This document shows positions 35,047-47,600 of a DNA stretch of 64,000 nucleotides, in pieces; the first letter of the stretch is position 1; each line of letters begins with the position of its first letter. A program made the position numbers and the translations under genes. The stretch comes from Ancylostoma caninum (Eukaryota; Nematoda; Chromadorea; Rhabditida; Ancylostomatidae), in contig JBAJFG010000342.1 of NCBI GenBank assembly GCA_037903475.1, positions 62,001-126,000 of the forward strand, written 5' to 3'. The notes under the pieces were generated by a model, which saw only the letters and a list, made by a program, of their open reading frames with translations, had not been told where the DNA came from and made no database searches.

Positions 35047-35780
35047 ATCTTATATATGAAAGCGAAAGTTTGTGTGTGTGTGTGTGTGTGCGCGCCTGTT
35101 TGTATGTTTGTATGTTTGTATGTTCGGAATAAAAATCGCGGAGGATGAACCGATCTGAACCAAATTTAGCATTTAGGTCATTCAGGGGCCGGCGGAGGTT
35201 ATAGGCTACTTTGCACCTAAAATTATCGATTGGTTTATCGATGATATCGATTTTGTGGATTTTTCGCTGTTTTTGCCCAGCAACTGGCGAGAACGTGCCT
35301 ACTGAGGTTCCTCAATACGCTGAACACGAATATGATAAGCATTTTGCTCCAAATTATCGATTTAATGGTTTTATTGATTTTTCGCTGTTCTTGCAAAAGG
35401 GGCGGTAAAGATATGTCTACCGGTGTATCTCAATGCGCTGAACACGAATATGAGAACCATTTTGGGCGAAATATCGTCTGTTTTATTGATTTTTCTTCAT
35501 TCTTGCACACGGGTCGGTGAATGCGTGTCTTCTGGGGTTTTCCGAAACGCTGAACGTGGATAGGGCAAGCATTTTAGAATTATTCACCAGTCGAGCAACT
35601 TCACCCCGATTTCTGAGGGAAGGGGGGAGGGGTGAAGAGGGGTCACTTAACCCGATCACTGGGTGATCAAAGGATTTTTTGGTTCAACAAGTGTTGGCAT
35701 CAGCTTTAAATGGCCGGTAGAAGTTAAACACCCAAGCGAAGCCGGGTACGCCTCAATAAATGCTAGTGAATTACCTCGCA
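35047..35780 (+). repeat. Repeat element with GT-rich start and three units of about 115-125 bases
   Basis: It starts TATATGAAAGCGAAAGTTTG followed by GT repeats and TGTATGTT units, then AATAAAAATCGCGGAGGATG. Three tandem units (about 35219-35345, 35346-35462, 35463-35575) share ATCGAT, GATTTTTCGCTGTT.TTGC, CGCTGAACACGAATATGA and AGCATTTT. It ends near CAAGCGAAGCCGGGTACG, a tail seen in dispersed animal repeats. The class is not assigned. Confidence 0.65.
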
Positions 35781-36772
35781 TTCACATATTTTTCACATCC
35801 CGAGGGTCAGTAGCATACAGAATGATATTACCAGCGACAATAAAGTGCGAAATTTCACACTCACAAGGGAATGCGTGAAATTTCGCGCTCATCACGGAAT
35901 GTGTGAAGCCAATCCTCAGGGATTATCAGCCTTCAGGGCTTGTCGAAATGTAAGAAATATGCTCAGATGTACAGATAGGGTGAGAAAAGGTCAAGAAACG
36001 AGGCCATATTGCATTATTGAAGAGCAATGGAGATGTGACATACATCCCCAAGATGTCTTCGGAGTACCAGCCAACCCAAAGCTGCAGCAGTTTGCGCAGC
36101 AGCTTTACTTTACTAGTCAACACATAGCACATCTAAACTTTTTGTAAATTTAAGTGACAATTTACATTTTCAAATATGTTTTTCAGCACCCGCAACAATA
36201 TTATCGGAACCATCCCCGTGTTCTAGCGGCAAACCTTGTTTGTTGCAGCTTACCCCCTTCTCCTCGAATTTTTCGAGGAGAAAAAGAGGTAAATCAGAGG
36301 GGACTACACCCGTAATTACTTACGATGTTCCAAGGTCGGACCGAAGCTATGCTTCTCAACGGCACAAGAGGTCCACCGGGTCAGATACGGATGTTTACAG
36401 GTGCTCTGGCTGTAAGCAACGAAGTCGGACCCGTGTCTCCCCCAGTATAACTGCATTCCTCAAAATAAGTATCGCGATAAGGCTACGCGGGCAGCTTATG
36501 AGGTAAGAATTTTCTAGTTCGTTCACATGAACTCTAAAGTAATTATTTTCATGCTTTCCGGACGCTGAAGAAAGATAAGAAAGCGCACAGGATGAGCACG
36601 AACCGGTACAATTCGGACACCGCTCACTAAGTTGTGAGCAACATGTCATGGCGGTTATGCATTCTACATTACATGTTATTATCAATTATTTTCAACCATT
36701 TAACTACCTTGTTTTCAGCGTAGTGCGAGAACTTCTTGAACCTTTGGTTGAATTGAAAACGTTGAACTTGAA
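35781..36772 (+). other. Possible decayed coding fragments, unassigned
   Basis: A + frame from about 35900 to 36147 ends NPKLQQFAQQLYFTSQHIAH, and a second at 36240-36506 holds DVYRCSGCKQRSRTR and ends at a GTAAGA donor. Both look more protein-like than chance, but I do not recognise the family. They precede the Penelope-like fragment and could belong to the same decayed element. Confidence 0.3.
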
Positions 36773-36775
36773 CCA

Positions 36776-36940
36776 ATGCACACACGAGAGTCCGTACCAG
36801 ATTTTGAAGTAGAAGTGCTGCATCGTCACTTTGAAAGAGCGCTAGAGAGAAAAATCATGGAAGCGAAAGAAATCAGGAGGTGCAAACCGGAGATTAACAG
36901 TCGGGAGGAATTATTGGAAGCTCTGAAGTTTATTACATGA
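36776..36940 (+). pseudogene. Probable C-terminal fragment of a Penelope-like (GIY-YIG) retroelement
   Basis: A short frame of about 54 codons reads VPDFEVEVLHRHFERALERK, then IMEAKEIRRCKPEIN and SREELLEALKFIT before TGA. The pattern 'vLxrE..xxxRkixEAxxIrxxkPxiNrkeE' is the usual C-terminal end of GIY-YIG regions in nematode Penelope-like elements. The reverse transcriptase and GIY-YIG core are absent. This is pattern recognition from a short segment. Confidence 0.5.
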
Positions 36941-37197
36941 CCGATCAGAGAAGGAGAAGTAGTGATAGGATTACGGTATCACGAGCCTTTAAATACCCAC
37001 CGTGGTCCTGAAACGAAATCATTGCTACCCATTCGCCAGCGTGTTCCGTGGTTAAAACAACCACCACTCACTTACTTGGACGTTGTCGCATGTGTTGTAA
37101 ATACTTTGTTAAGATCTGACGAAGGCGCTATGCGCCGAAAGCTAACCAAATAAAAAAAGTGAAGAAGTTCTCGCACTACGTTGAATACGAGCTATTC

Positions 37198-37285
37198 CAC
37201 CTATGTTCGAATAACTCAAATAAAGCAATATTCGAATTATTCAAAATTTCGAATACTTGAGAAATCGTCGAATATTCCCGAGTAT
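37198..37285. repeat. TTCGAATA-rich low-complexity tract
   Basis: Imperfect repeats of CGAATAATTCGAA/ATTCGAATACTTGAG. The same composition recurs at about 21150-21280, 23010-23110 and 51820-51925. Confidence 0.6.
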
Positions 37286-37313
37286 AATAGGTATAGCACA
37301 TTTAAAGAATAAA

Positions 37314-37319
37314 TTTATT
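37314..37319 (-). other. Candidate polyadenylation signal of the tyrosinase gene
   Basis: AATAAA on the minus strand about 195 bases after the tyrosinase stop. It is the nearest perfect hexamer I noticed downstream. Confidence 0.45.
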
Positions 37320-37512
37320 CACGACGGATAAATAAAAACACAGACGGACTAAGCGAGTACTCGACAACACCCTGTTATTCGGGAATATACTCGTTACAGT
37401 ACGGTAAAACTTCAAAACTTTGAACAATCAAGTTATAAGTGATTTTTGAGAAAGCATAGGCACCACTCATTGCCAGCCTATGAGCACATAATCATATAGC
37501 ATTTGGGATAAT

Positions 37513-38656
37513 CTACTCCCTTTTCTTCCTCGGGAACCAACCCCATCGTGGAGATGATGCTTCCCATCGTGGGCTCCTTCCTCCTCCCATGCCATTGCCC
37601 CATCCCATGCCCCATGAATCGTCGAAGAGGTCAGTTCCCACGTTCATTGGGCCCCAGGAGTTACCATTTGACGGTTGCGGTCGCCTTTGAGCTACTGGCG
37701 CAACGGTACCTAAGTGAGAAATTGATGAGAGCGGTTTGTACGCTGCAGCATGTCTGCTTTCCCTACCTACAGGTCCGCGGCACATATCACGGAGATCCCA
37801 CTGTGAGTAGCATGTCCTGCAGGAAGCCCTGCAATTTTCTGACATCCACGGATTTTTCTCGCACTCTCCCAATCTGGCCCATCCAGGACATTCACGATGG
37901 TAGTCAACACACGCTGGAACAAGGTCGTACCAGTGATGATAGAGCAAGAAACATAATAATCAAGGACTCGGCAAGCTCGAACGTCTTACATCCGTAGTTA
38001 TAGTCATCGGGATAACAGTGACCACATGAGACTCGACAATTGCATGCCATCCACGTCGCAGACTTTCGGCATTCACCGAAGAGGGCCCAGTGAGGGCAGC
38101 ACACGTTCTCGTTGTAGCAGCCCTCTGAGTTTTCGCACACTGGCTGGGGTTGCTCTGCTGGTCTATTGACTGAAACGGAAGCAAGTGTGATTAATCAGAT
38201 GTACTGTAGTCAAGAAGTACTGGGAGCTGGGACCTTGGCCGCCACCGCCGCACGTTGCCGCCCTAGTCCGTGTGCACTTGCCACAAGATTTCCTGCAGTT
38301 CTCGGCCATCCAAAGCTCATTATTGGAGCATTCTCCCGATTTAGACCAAATATCGCAGTTTGTGTGGCGATCCGAACAGTCTGGAAGATGCACCTTTGCT
38401 GACGTAAAGTTGACCTATTTGCCGTCGCATGGAGATCGCCACACTTGCACGACTCATTTCTGGATGTAACTCTCACAGATTTGATTCTAGTATAGAAGTC
38501 TACTGGTAGGAGAAACAAACCGTCAGCAAGGCGATACTGAGGTCGACAGAGGCCGCAACTTGCCCTGCACCAATCACCCATATAGCCGACATTCCGTGTG
38601 CACTCTCCTTTTGCGGCCCACGTACCGCAACATTCGTTTTCGTTGAAGCAGGTTTC
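37513..38656 (-). CDS. Tyrosinase exons 14-17: four ShKT modules and C-terminal tail
   Basis: Each of four consecutive exons starts or carries one six-cysteine ShKT module: [76 protein letters not shown]. Each ends C-x-x-SCG/R-x-C, as the family requires. The last exon adds a basic, Gly/Trp-rich tail ending RKKRE. That exon contains a 57-base stop-free segment (37710-37766) with GTAGGG and TTAG borders that may be a spliced intron, giving 731 instead of 750 residues. Confidence 0.92.
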
Positions 38657-41600
38657 CTTGAAAAAAAATTCTTAATTTTTAATGTGAATCAACTACTCAG
38701 TCCTTACACTGCAGCTATAGTCCTCGAGGACTGTAGCACCCTGCGTCGCTATCGCTGGCGACTGTGACACCGGTGCGCTTCGACTGTGGGCGGGGCGTCG
38801 CCTCGGCCGCCAAAGTTGGCGACTGGCGATCGCCAAAATTGGCGGCCGCCGATAATAGCGACTGCGGCTTCGGTGCAAATCGATTGTGAGCGGTCGCCAA
38901 CATTGGCGGCCGCCGTCGCAGGCGACGGCGACGCAAGGTGCTACACTCCTCGAAGAGTATACGGCTACCTTATGTTGACCACAACGCTGGCCGTTTCCAT
39001 TTGTAACGGTTTTACTTATTTTATTACGTGAATACATTCGAAGGTGCAGCCTAAGTGCTCGAAATGAACGGGCGTGTCATCGTGAGGGGAAAAGGCGCAG
39101 TTACACGAGTCTGATTGGCTCATTCGAGCACATTCACCTGTTTGAACTCTACGACACCACGCACAAATACACCATGTGTTATGTAATCGACGCCGTACGA
39201 GTTTCCGAAATGCGCCAATCAGAGCCGTGTGGACACGCCTCTTTTTCCCTCACGATGATACAGACCCAAAGTGAATACATTTATAATCTCACAGGGGCTT
39301 CTCTCACGATTACAAAAACAGAGGAAGTACCTGCGGTGCGACTATAACCGGAGCAGCTGTTACAATAGGAGTTGGTGGTAACGTTGGCGGTTCCATCGGA
39401 CCCTGAATCAATCTGTTCATTTTGGAGGGATGTGTTGATGTTAGAAATGTAGAAGTGATTACATATAACAGATTTGGAACTAACTGTAGCAGCACATCGA
39501 CCCCCTACGCATGCTCCATTGTAGCAAGGATTTTCGCCTCGAGCGTATCCGGTGCACGCCGCTCCAAGCTTGATTTTCGCTACACAAGCCGGTGCTCCAT
39601 GGGAGAAGTCACAAAATAAGTATCTGGAATAATCCGGTAAGTGAGGATTTCCGCTGTTGTTCGCTTGTTCTAAAGTTATGCTAAGGTAATGAAATCTAGG
39701 AATCAAAAAAGGTCGTAAAAGTATTGGAACATCACAACATCCATTAGAATTTCGGACGAAAAAAAACACGCAAAGACTGGATCGGTACGGGACACGCAGA
39801 AAAGAACCTACTCTTTGAGTGGCTTGAGCAAAATGTACAAATTGATTAATGCTTGATAGATTCTCAAAGGTAGAAGTGGAGTTCTAGTGAGAAAGCCAGT
39901 AGGTGTGTTGTTCATGGACATAGCTTACAATACTCCGTTTCTGCTTACTAGAAAGCCGAAAGTGAGAAAAAAGCTGCACGCACTTCGATCCACATTCTCG
40001 TCCCTGCGCGCAAGTCGGTCGAGGCGCGTACTCGTACAGGTTATCAGTGTACTTGTTTGATAGACCATCGATGTTCCTGAAGTTGTATAGATGAGAGATG
40101 CTGACTATCAACGAGTGTTTACACAGGTTAAGAGCAGATATTTCAGTTTCTTCCCCTTGCATCACGCCTTAAGTAAACAGTGTACCTCATAGGGGTGAAC
40201 GGCATCATCTGAGAGGCGGCAAAGTGCTGGGGACTGGAGCAGAGTTGGTTGTCGGGCGGGTAAAGGGTTTCACGATCTGCGCGGGTCTGGAAAAAAGTTT
40301 TTAATTGAGTCCATCATGTAGTGGCCAAAACCCACTTGTCGTTGTTGTCTCCACTGTTCCCAAATGTAATCTATAAAGCAGTGATGTACGTAGAAAAGCG
40401 GATCATTTGCTGAGGTGGCTGTGTTGAACATGTCTCCACCGACAAAGATGTGTCCATTTCCGTGAGTGTACTCCAGGCAATTGTAGTCGGTTCGGAACGG
40501 ACAGCCCTGGAAGGACACTCGGTTGCACTGCATAGTCAAGAGATTTAAGGACCAAACCACATTCCTTGCACAGCAGTGCTGTGGAACTGACCTGTCGAGG
40601 CGCGGAAAAGGCCATCACTTGGTCCACCTGGGTCTGCCGCATAACCCAGTCAATATCGCTGTCCTTCATCGTTTGGCCTTGCTTTCCGACTGCTCTTTTA
40701 ATGTGAGGTTGACCCTAACAAATACAACAAATTTATGCTCACTAATTGCTGCGGCCTCAAGCTGACCCGGTCGCTCTTACCTCCAGCGTCCTGAACGTCA
40801 GGTAGGGTCCACTGTTCACGTACCCCTGTGCGTCCGTTCCTCCTGCCAGTGCATCCCTAAAAGACGCATCGTTTCTATCGCTATGAGGCGGACGTTCTGC
40901 GCAACTCACGTGAATAGTACCGAGTCTGCGGGATGCGCTAGTCTACCATCCATGGTGGAGTCCCAGTATGGAAGGTACAAAGATGGATCGATTTGTCGAA
41001 TTGCAAACTCCATTCTGAAAACTAGCAAGCTTTCTTCACTGAAGAAATTACTGTTATATGTATTACATAAACAGATCATTCAGTGATGACTACCCAGCAT
41101 CTAAGTATTTGTTGTATATTTATATCAGGTGTTAACATAAGTCCTTGCGCTTTTTTTCGGATGCAGTTTTTTCTACACTTTTGTTAAAATCTGAGTGTAT
41201 TCCTTGATTTGAGAGGGCTATTCATGCTTTACACAACTGTTGCAGACAGTTATTGTTCTCCAACAGTATTCCTGAGCTTTGAGTCTTACGAAATGGGGAA
41301 ATGAGGGAGGGGGGTAAAGAGGCTCCCAAGGCTTGCTGACAGTCATAGCCTGTCTTGGAGCCTGTACCCTGCGGAGATTTTGCGTGTTTGCTGCAGCGGC
41401 TAGCGGCCACGCCCATCGCACTGCCCACATACCGAGCCCTTTGCAGAGTTTGAGGGGGAAGCGGAAGTCGAGAAATTGAGGAGTGATTTCCAAGAAAGTT
41501 TAAATAAAGCCGCAATTCAAATTTTAAAAAAGATCGGCGGTTTTAAGAAATTAAACATCCAGCCAGGGCTTATTTAACATGCTGATCATGGATTTAATAT

Positions 41601-44600
41601 CAATTTTGTATCAAAGTGCCATTTCTGAAGTATTTCAAGCCTTTACAGTACATATCTCAGAATCTGCTGAATCTTTGTAAACTGGGGTCATTCGACGTTC
41701 TTATCTCGAACTCGGTACCTGTTTTTTTTATCATGATGTCCTTTTTTAACAATTAATGAACGGATTGCGTAGCTTGGATAAATCCAAAAATTCAAAAGCT
41801 CATCACTACATAGGATGCTTTGTAGGGTTTTTCTAGAATTTCCTGTTCTCCATTTATATTTGCATTTTCTCCAACGGAATCGATCATGAATCCGTCGCCA
41901 GATGAGGTGTAAGAAAGGCCCCGCAGGTACGTGCTGTGCCTGCAGGCGTACCTCAAGGATACAATGCCGTCAGATCCCCACTCTTCCTGTTTTGTTAGCA
42001 TTGATTTTCTGAAACTAAGAATGCAACAGAGAAATAAACTGCGGACTCTGTGCGAAGAATGTCAAATGAACTGGTATTTAGTAATATTCATTAAAAATCT
42101 CAATTACTACATAAAATTGTTGCCACAGGAAACTTTTTATTTTTCATATATTTTTCTTGTGACAAGATAGGGAGCGTTAAAAAATCGTTAAAAAAGTGTC
42201 TTTGTGTGCGTCGGGATCTTTTTGATTTCGTCTTTGCAGAAGAAAGAGCTCAACACTTTTTTATAAGCAAACTTTGTCATTCAGACGATTCGTCTTCAGT
42301 TTCGAAATTTCAACTTTGCTTTATGGATATAAATCCAGTGGTTTTAGAAAAGAAATTACACCCATCCTGCTTCTCAATTGTTGGAAAAGATCATCACGAT
42401 ACAAAACGTATTCGAGATAAAAACGTCAGATAACCTTAGTTTACAATGTTTTAGAAGATTCTTTTAAAAAAGTATACGCTTGGAACACTTCAAAAATGGC
42501 ATTTTGATAGAGAATAGGTGTCAGACCCGTAATCAGCATGTCAAATAACCCCTAGGTGAAGATTATACTTCCTGAAATCTGCGGTTTTTCTTAAATTTAA
42601 ATCACAATTTTATTTAAATCTCATTTAAACTGCAGCTTTGAAAACTCCCAATCAATTTTGTGTAGTTTATGCGCCTATTTACGCAGTTTGCGCATACTAT
42701 AGTTTTATCATCGTATTTTACTATCTTTTTATCACCTGAATATCATTTAATTTCGCTAGTACCATTCACTCCAATGATTCCCTCTTTCCAAATTTTTATC
42801 TTAATCATTGCTATAACTTCATGCCGAAGAGAGCGCAGACAGTAGCAGGGTGGTGAGAGAGAAGAGAGTGTAGGACGAGAGAGCTGGGGGCGTGGCCGTT
42901 GGCGGCAAGGGAGCGTACCCCTCCAGGATATGTATCCCCAAGGCACGGGGGCCGCTTTATCCACCGCCGGAAATGGGTCACTGAAAAACAGCACGACCGA
43001 AAATTGCCTTTTCTGGCGTTTGGCGTCTGCTTGGAGCTCGAAAGACCATCAAAACTTGCCAAACGACCTCTGCTAAGTATGGAGGAGGGTTTGCTCGAAA
43101 TTACCGATCCTCAGCGATTTATTGAGTTCAAAGTTTATTTGGTCCCGAAGACACCACCCATTTTGACCAAACGGATTCTTTTCACGGACATCTGGGCATA
43201 GCTTCAAAGGAATTGTATGGTTTAGTGGACTTCATAATTCTCAAAGCTACCATATAAATGGAGTGACTCAGCTGAAAAAAAAACTAATCGCATGGGCCTA
43301 ATCCTCTTACCCCATTATAATGTCGCACCCCACCTTTGTCAGCGTCTGCAAACTGGCACTCAAACAGTTTCATTGATAATGTTCTTCCGCGTTCTTAGTC
43401 TACAGAGCTTAACACAGCATCGGATGCTTCCTAGTACTTTCGAGTACAAGGTGGAAATTATGGTTTATTCTCGAGTTGGCGTTTTTCCTCTTAAGCCTTT
43501 CTCGTACGTCAGGTTTGGACCAGTTTTTGCTTACAAGAAGACCATAAATTATTTTTCGTCGCTTGTTGGCTCATTTATCTGCAGTAGTGATGTATTTTTT
43601 GAATTTTCCCACCCTATGTCCTGTTTAATATTGTTGGATTTGTACCGGATTTTGATCACAAAGTGCCTTGTGGAAACGCAAGATAGCAAAAAAACTTTTA
43701 TCGCAAACTTTCTGCGCAGATTTTCGATGTCGTCCAATACACTGCCTCAACCCGCAATTCCCAAGCACAACAGTGGAAAATACACCTTTTGACATTGTTT
43801 TCAAGAGTTCTACGTGTGATAAGGTATCGGTTCGTGTTCCTGGTGATGATTAAGAGAAGAATATGCAAAATCCAAAATCGAGAAACGGCTCACTGGCCAT
43901 TTTGAACCATTCTATGTAAAAATGAGGATCGTTGCGTCGAGCGGGTCTGGAGCTTCCCACTATTTAGTCAAATGAGGTGAAGCTCTTGATTCTGTCTGCG
44001 TTTTCCTTACACGGATAAAAATCTACATTTTACGTATGTACAGTCCTTGTCGGAAAGATAGACGGATTCCGTTCCTGCAGAATCGCGCCGGAACCTGAAC
44101 GAGGGATGAGTAGAGAGCATGTTCCAAGTGGGAGGGTCGAGTGGATCCCAATGATTCTGCGTCCGCGACGATATGAGACCGCACGCGCAATTCGTCTATC
44201 TTTTTTGACAAGGACTGTACGCGGCGCGATTCCGGTGTCGTATTGAGTTTGAACGCTGGAAAAGTGCGGAAAAACTACGTTGAATCTGAGTTATTTGGAG
44301 GATATTTGGTGAACAAGAAGTAGCAGATGAACTAGTGGAGTGGATCACGTCAAACTGTCTTTTTCTTCTTAGAGATCGTTACTAGTGTTTTGCGGATGGA
44401 TTTAGACCTTTTATTGCTTACCTTTTGGAAAATTCACGATGCCATGGTAAGAATGCTGGTCCTGAGTGGGCTCCGCCGACTTTTGTTGAATGTGAATGAA
44501 TACGAGAAATTCGGTCGTATTCACCATTCTGAAAGCAAAGTGAACATATTCAAGAAAAATCGAACTTGAAAGCCGGGAAATTCGGGGAAAAAATCGGGAA

Positions 44601-47600
44601 TTCAATATTTTCCACAAAATTCACAGGAAGGGTGCAACGACGAGTTCTTCGGCAAGCAATCGCACTTCCAGTGCTGTGCGAGGCATAGCATCTTCGAGGT
44701 TCTGCCTGTACTTCAACATTTACTATGTGAGTAACCCTTCAGAGAACCTGCTATTTTAATCGTTACCCGGACAGGACAAAGCGATCGAGGTCACAACCAC
44801 ATAGATGAACCGTCAATGCTTTCTACGATGGCATTTGTCTGCACGTCATTTCACACGTCAATCACGCAACAGTTTAGAACAGCAAGTGAAGCGCACATGC
44901 AGCTAAGATGTCCATGAACGATGTGAGCTAACGCGTGATCGCATTGGGATTGCGTGAGGACGACTTTACAGGTCCCAACTGGAGCATTTCTTTCAGTGGT
45001 ACGTTTGATTTTTCTGGTCATACTGGTCAAACCGGGACACATGGAGGGACCAGCTGCAGCAAAAACAGCGGAAGGGGAACAGTCGGTAGCAATTAATCAA
45101 TTCCACTGCTTGATTTGTATCATAACTGCGCTGACCTGTTTCAAAGTCTGCAGGGCTGCGTGGTAGCGCTGTCGCTCGTCGTCGGTCATCACTCGGTATT
45201 CCTTCCTGCAAAACGTCATTGCTATATCAGAAAGTCAAGGAAGGCCAGAAGTCTATGATTTGAGTGGAAACTTACCTTATGGCCTTCCTCAGCATTTGTC
45301 CGTTGGGCAACGAGCACTGGCCGTTGGCGGCGAGTTGGCCTGCAAACAGAGTTATCTCACAGGGAAGTGGCGGTACAGTTGACGAACTGTACCTCTTAAG
45401 TAGTTACACATGCATTGCAAATCCATGCATTGGTAAATGGAGCTGGCGATCGGCGCCAGTTCGGCTGCTATTCCCTTGCCTACGGCTAGAACTCCTGGCG
45501 GCAAAGCGATCTTCTTCTTATTCGCTTGCGCCTGCAAAACCAAACATGTGAGGCAAACATTGGTTTCCTTTACCAGTAAACAATCTCTCCTCCTTACTGA
45601 GGAGTTTTGGAGTAGGTTCTCCATTCCTTCTCCTTTTCTCCGCCCAAGGGAAGAAACGAAACGGTGCCTTTCCCGTATTGTTTGTTCTTTTTTCCTTTTT
45701 GATTTCTTTTTATTCTACCGATAATTCTTCTCATTTGTGCGAAACGACCTGCTGAGCTGCAGTTCGATCGCCATGGCCTTCATTTTGGGCTCGATGCGGT
45801 TGGTGTAACAAGTCGAGTGTGCTGTAGTTCGTTAGAGCATTGCCTCGATTCGGCAAACGAAAAGGACGCCCTTCTTAGAAACATTACTTTGTTTTCGTTT
45901 CTTTGCGAATCGCGTCAAACTCGTGGTTGTGGTAATAAAATTCGAGGACATGCCTGTCCTTGTGAGAAAATCACGTTCAACTTTGAACGATTTCCATGTT
46001 TGGCCAAGCATGACGCGATGGTTCACGCGACCTTGATGTCCCCCGTTGCATTAGCGAACTTTGATCAAATAGGGGTGTGGCGAAGAGTTATGCATAAAAG
46101 GATGAAAGAAATTGTAATGCTCCCTGGGTGATGAAAGAAATTGTAGTGCTCATCAAACCTGAACACTAATTATTTTTTCGCAGCTTATTCGTTGGATTGC
46201 AGATTGAAGATCCCGTGCCACTCCATCAGACCTGGCGTTCGGCTCAGACAAAACGGATTGACATCAGACAAAGTCAGTCAAACGAACCGATAGACACGGG
46301 GGAGCTGAGCAGCGGCCAGAGGGATCGCGAGCTGCAGCAGATTCCTAGGTTGAACCCTGTGCCTGGATGTATCATTGAGATTACCCAAGGTACACGCGTT
46401 GACGCCCATGTTGACGATGGGTGCGCGTGTGTGGTGTTGACACGTTTACCCCAGGTATTCTCAATACTTGCGGCCCCAGTTGCTCGTGGGAACGTTTTGA
46501 GACTGCGATATTGCTAGCCGTAATTTAAGAGAACCCGCTTTTCGTGTGTCCAGATGCGCAGAATCTTATGGTTAGTTCACCGGCTAATTCTAAGGCCTCT
46601 CTTTACTGAATTGAACACGCATATGTCATAGTTGCACGCATGCAGCTTCTTTTCTCTCTAAAACAAAAAGGTTTTCTCAGACTAAATTTATTGCGCCTCG
46701 GTGAAACGTCATGGACAAAAACGAAAACAAGCACCGCAACTGCATGAAAACTCATTTAAATTCTTTTTGAGTTCTTAGGTGAACAGCAAATCACGGTCTT
46801 CCTTTTTTTCCTGAGAATTTCTCATCACATGGATAGGAAAGTATCTTTGATCCGCCATGTCCTGCCACCGCACCGCCCATCGTGACGCGTGGCGTCCTGC
46901 TGGCGATTGATACTCAGCTGGTTGGCTGCGGGAGCGCTGCCAGCAGCTCAGAAATTTCAGGGCACCGGTGCCACCCCACATGAACGCTAATCACGGGAAC
47001 TTTCTAGGACTGGCGCCAAGTGTGCCCCAATACGCGAACATTACTGTACTCGCAGCCGGTGCCCTCCCGGGATGGCACCTGCGCCATGTACAAAACATTA
47101 GTGGCACTGGTTCAGGCCTGCACATGTGCCAGTACTGGGGCGGCACATATGCCATTACGGGCGCCAATGGAGAAATCGGTGCCCCGATGTTTCCGAGAGG
47201 ACGCCACGCGTCATGGCGGGCAGTGTGGCAGCAGGACACGGCTGATCGAAGAAGACACTGTAAATCTGCAGCGACGAAGATATGGAAGATTACAGTGGTA
47301 TCCATTAGCATTGAGGTTACATGCTTCAATAAATTTATACCTGCTAACCAGGGAAGTTCAAGCTTGCAAAGTGCCAAAGAATTGTAGATCAAAAGTTAAA
47401 GGCAGCAAGAGCCGAAATCCTCGACTCGGAGCTGAGGTGCTGGCGGTGAAGTACAGACTCAGCACATCACATTTGTGAAATGAACAAGCAATTATGGCTT
47501 ACCTGCTGAGGAAATGGAAACGTCGTCCCGAACACGCCTGGCCGAATTCGCGCCGGTACGAGTTTTCCTCGGCGATAAAGGCGCATGGTTTGGCGCAAAG

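Noticed and set aside
37548..37997. 149-codon + strand open frame
   Set aside because: It is antisense to the tyrosinase ShKT exons and reflects their codon structure.
43292..43792. 166-codon + strand open frame in tyrosinase intron 5
   Set aside because: No family motif, no conserved pattern, biased toward F/S/L as expected of AT-rich chance frames, and no support from flanking exons.
45736..45815. Possible extra tyrosinase exon (minus strand, ends CAG|GTCGTT)
   Set aside because: The reading frame with a phase-0 end needs a phase-2 entry that exon 1 does not provide, and the other frames do not join to exon 2.
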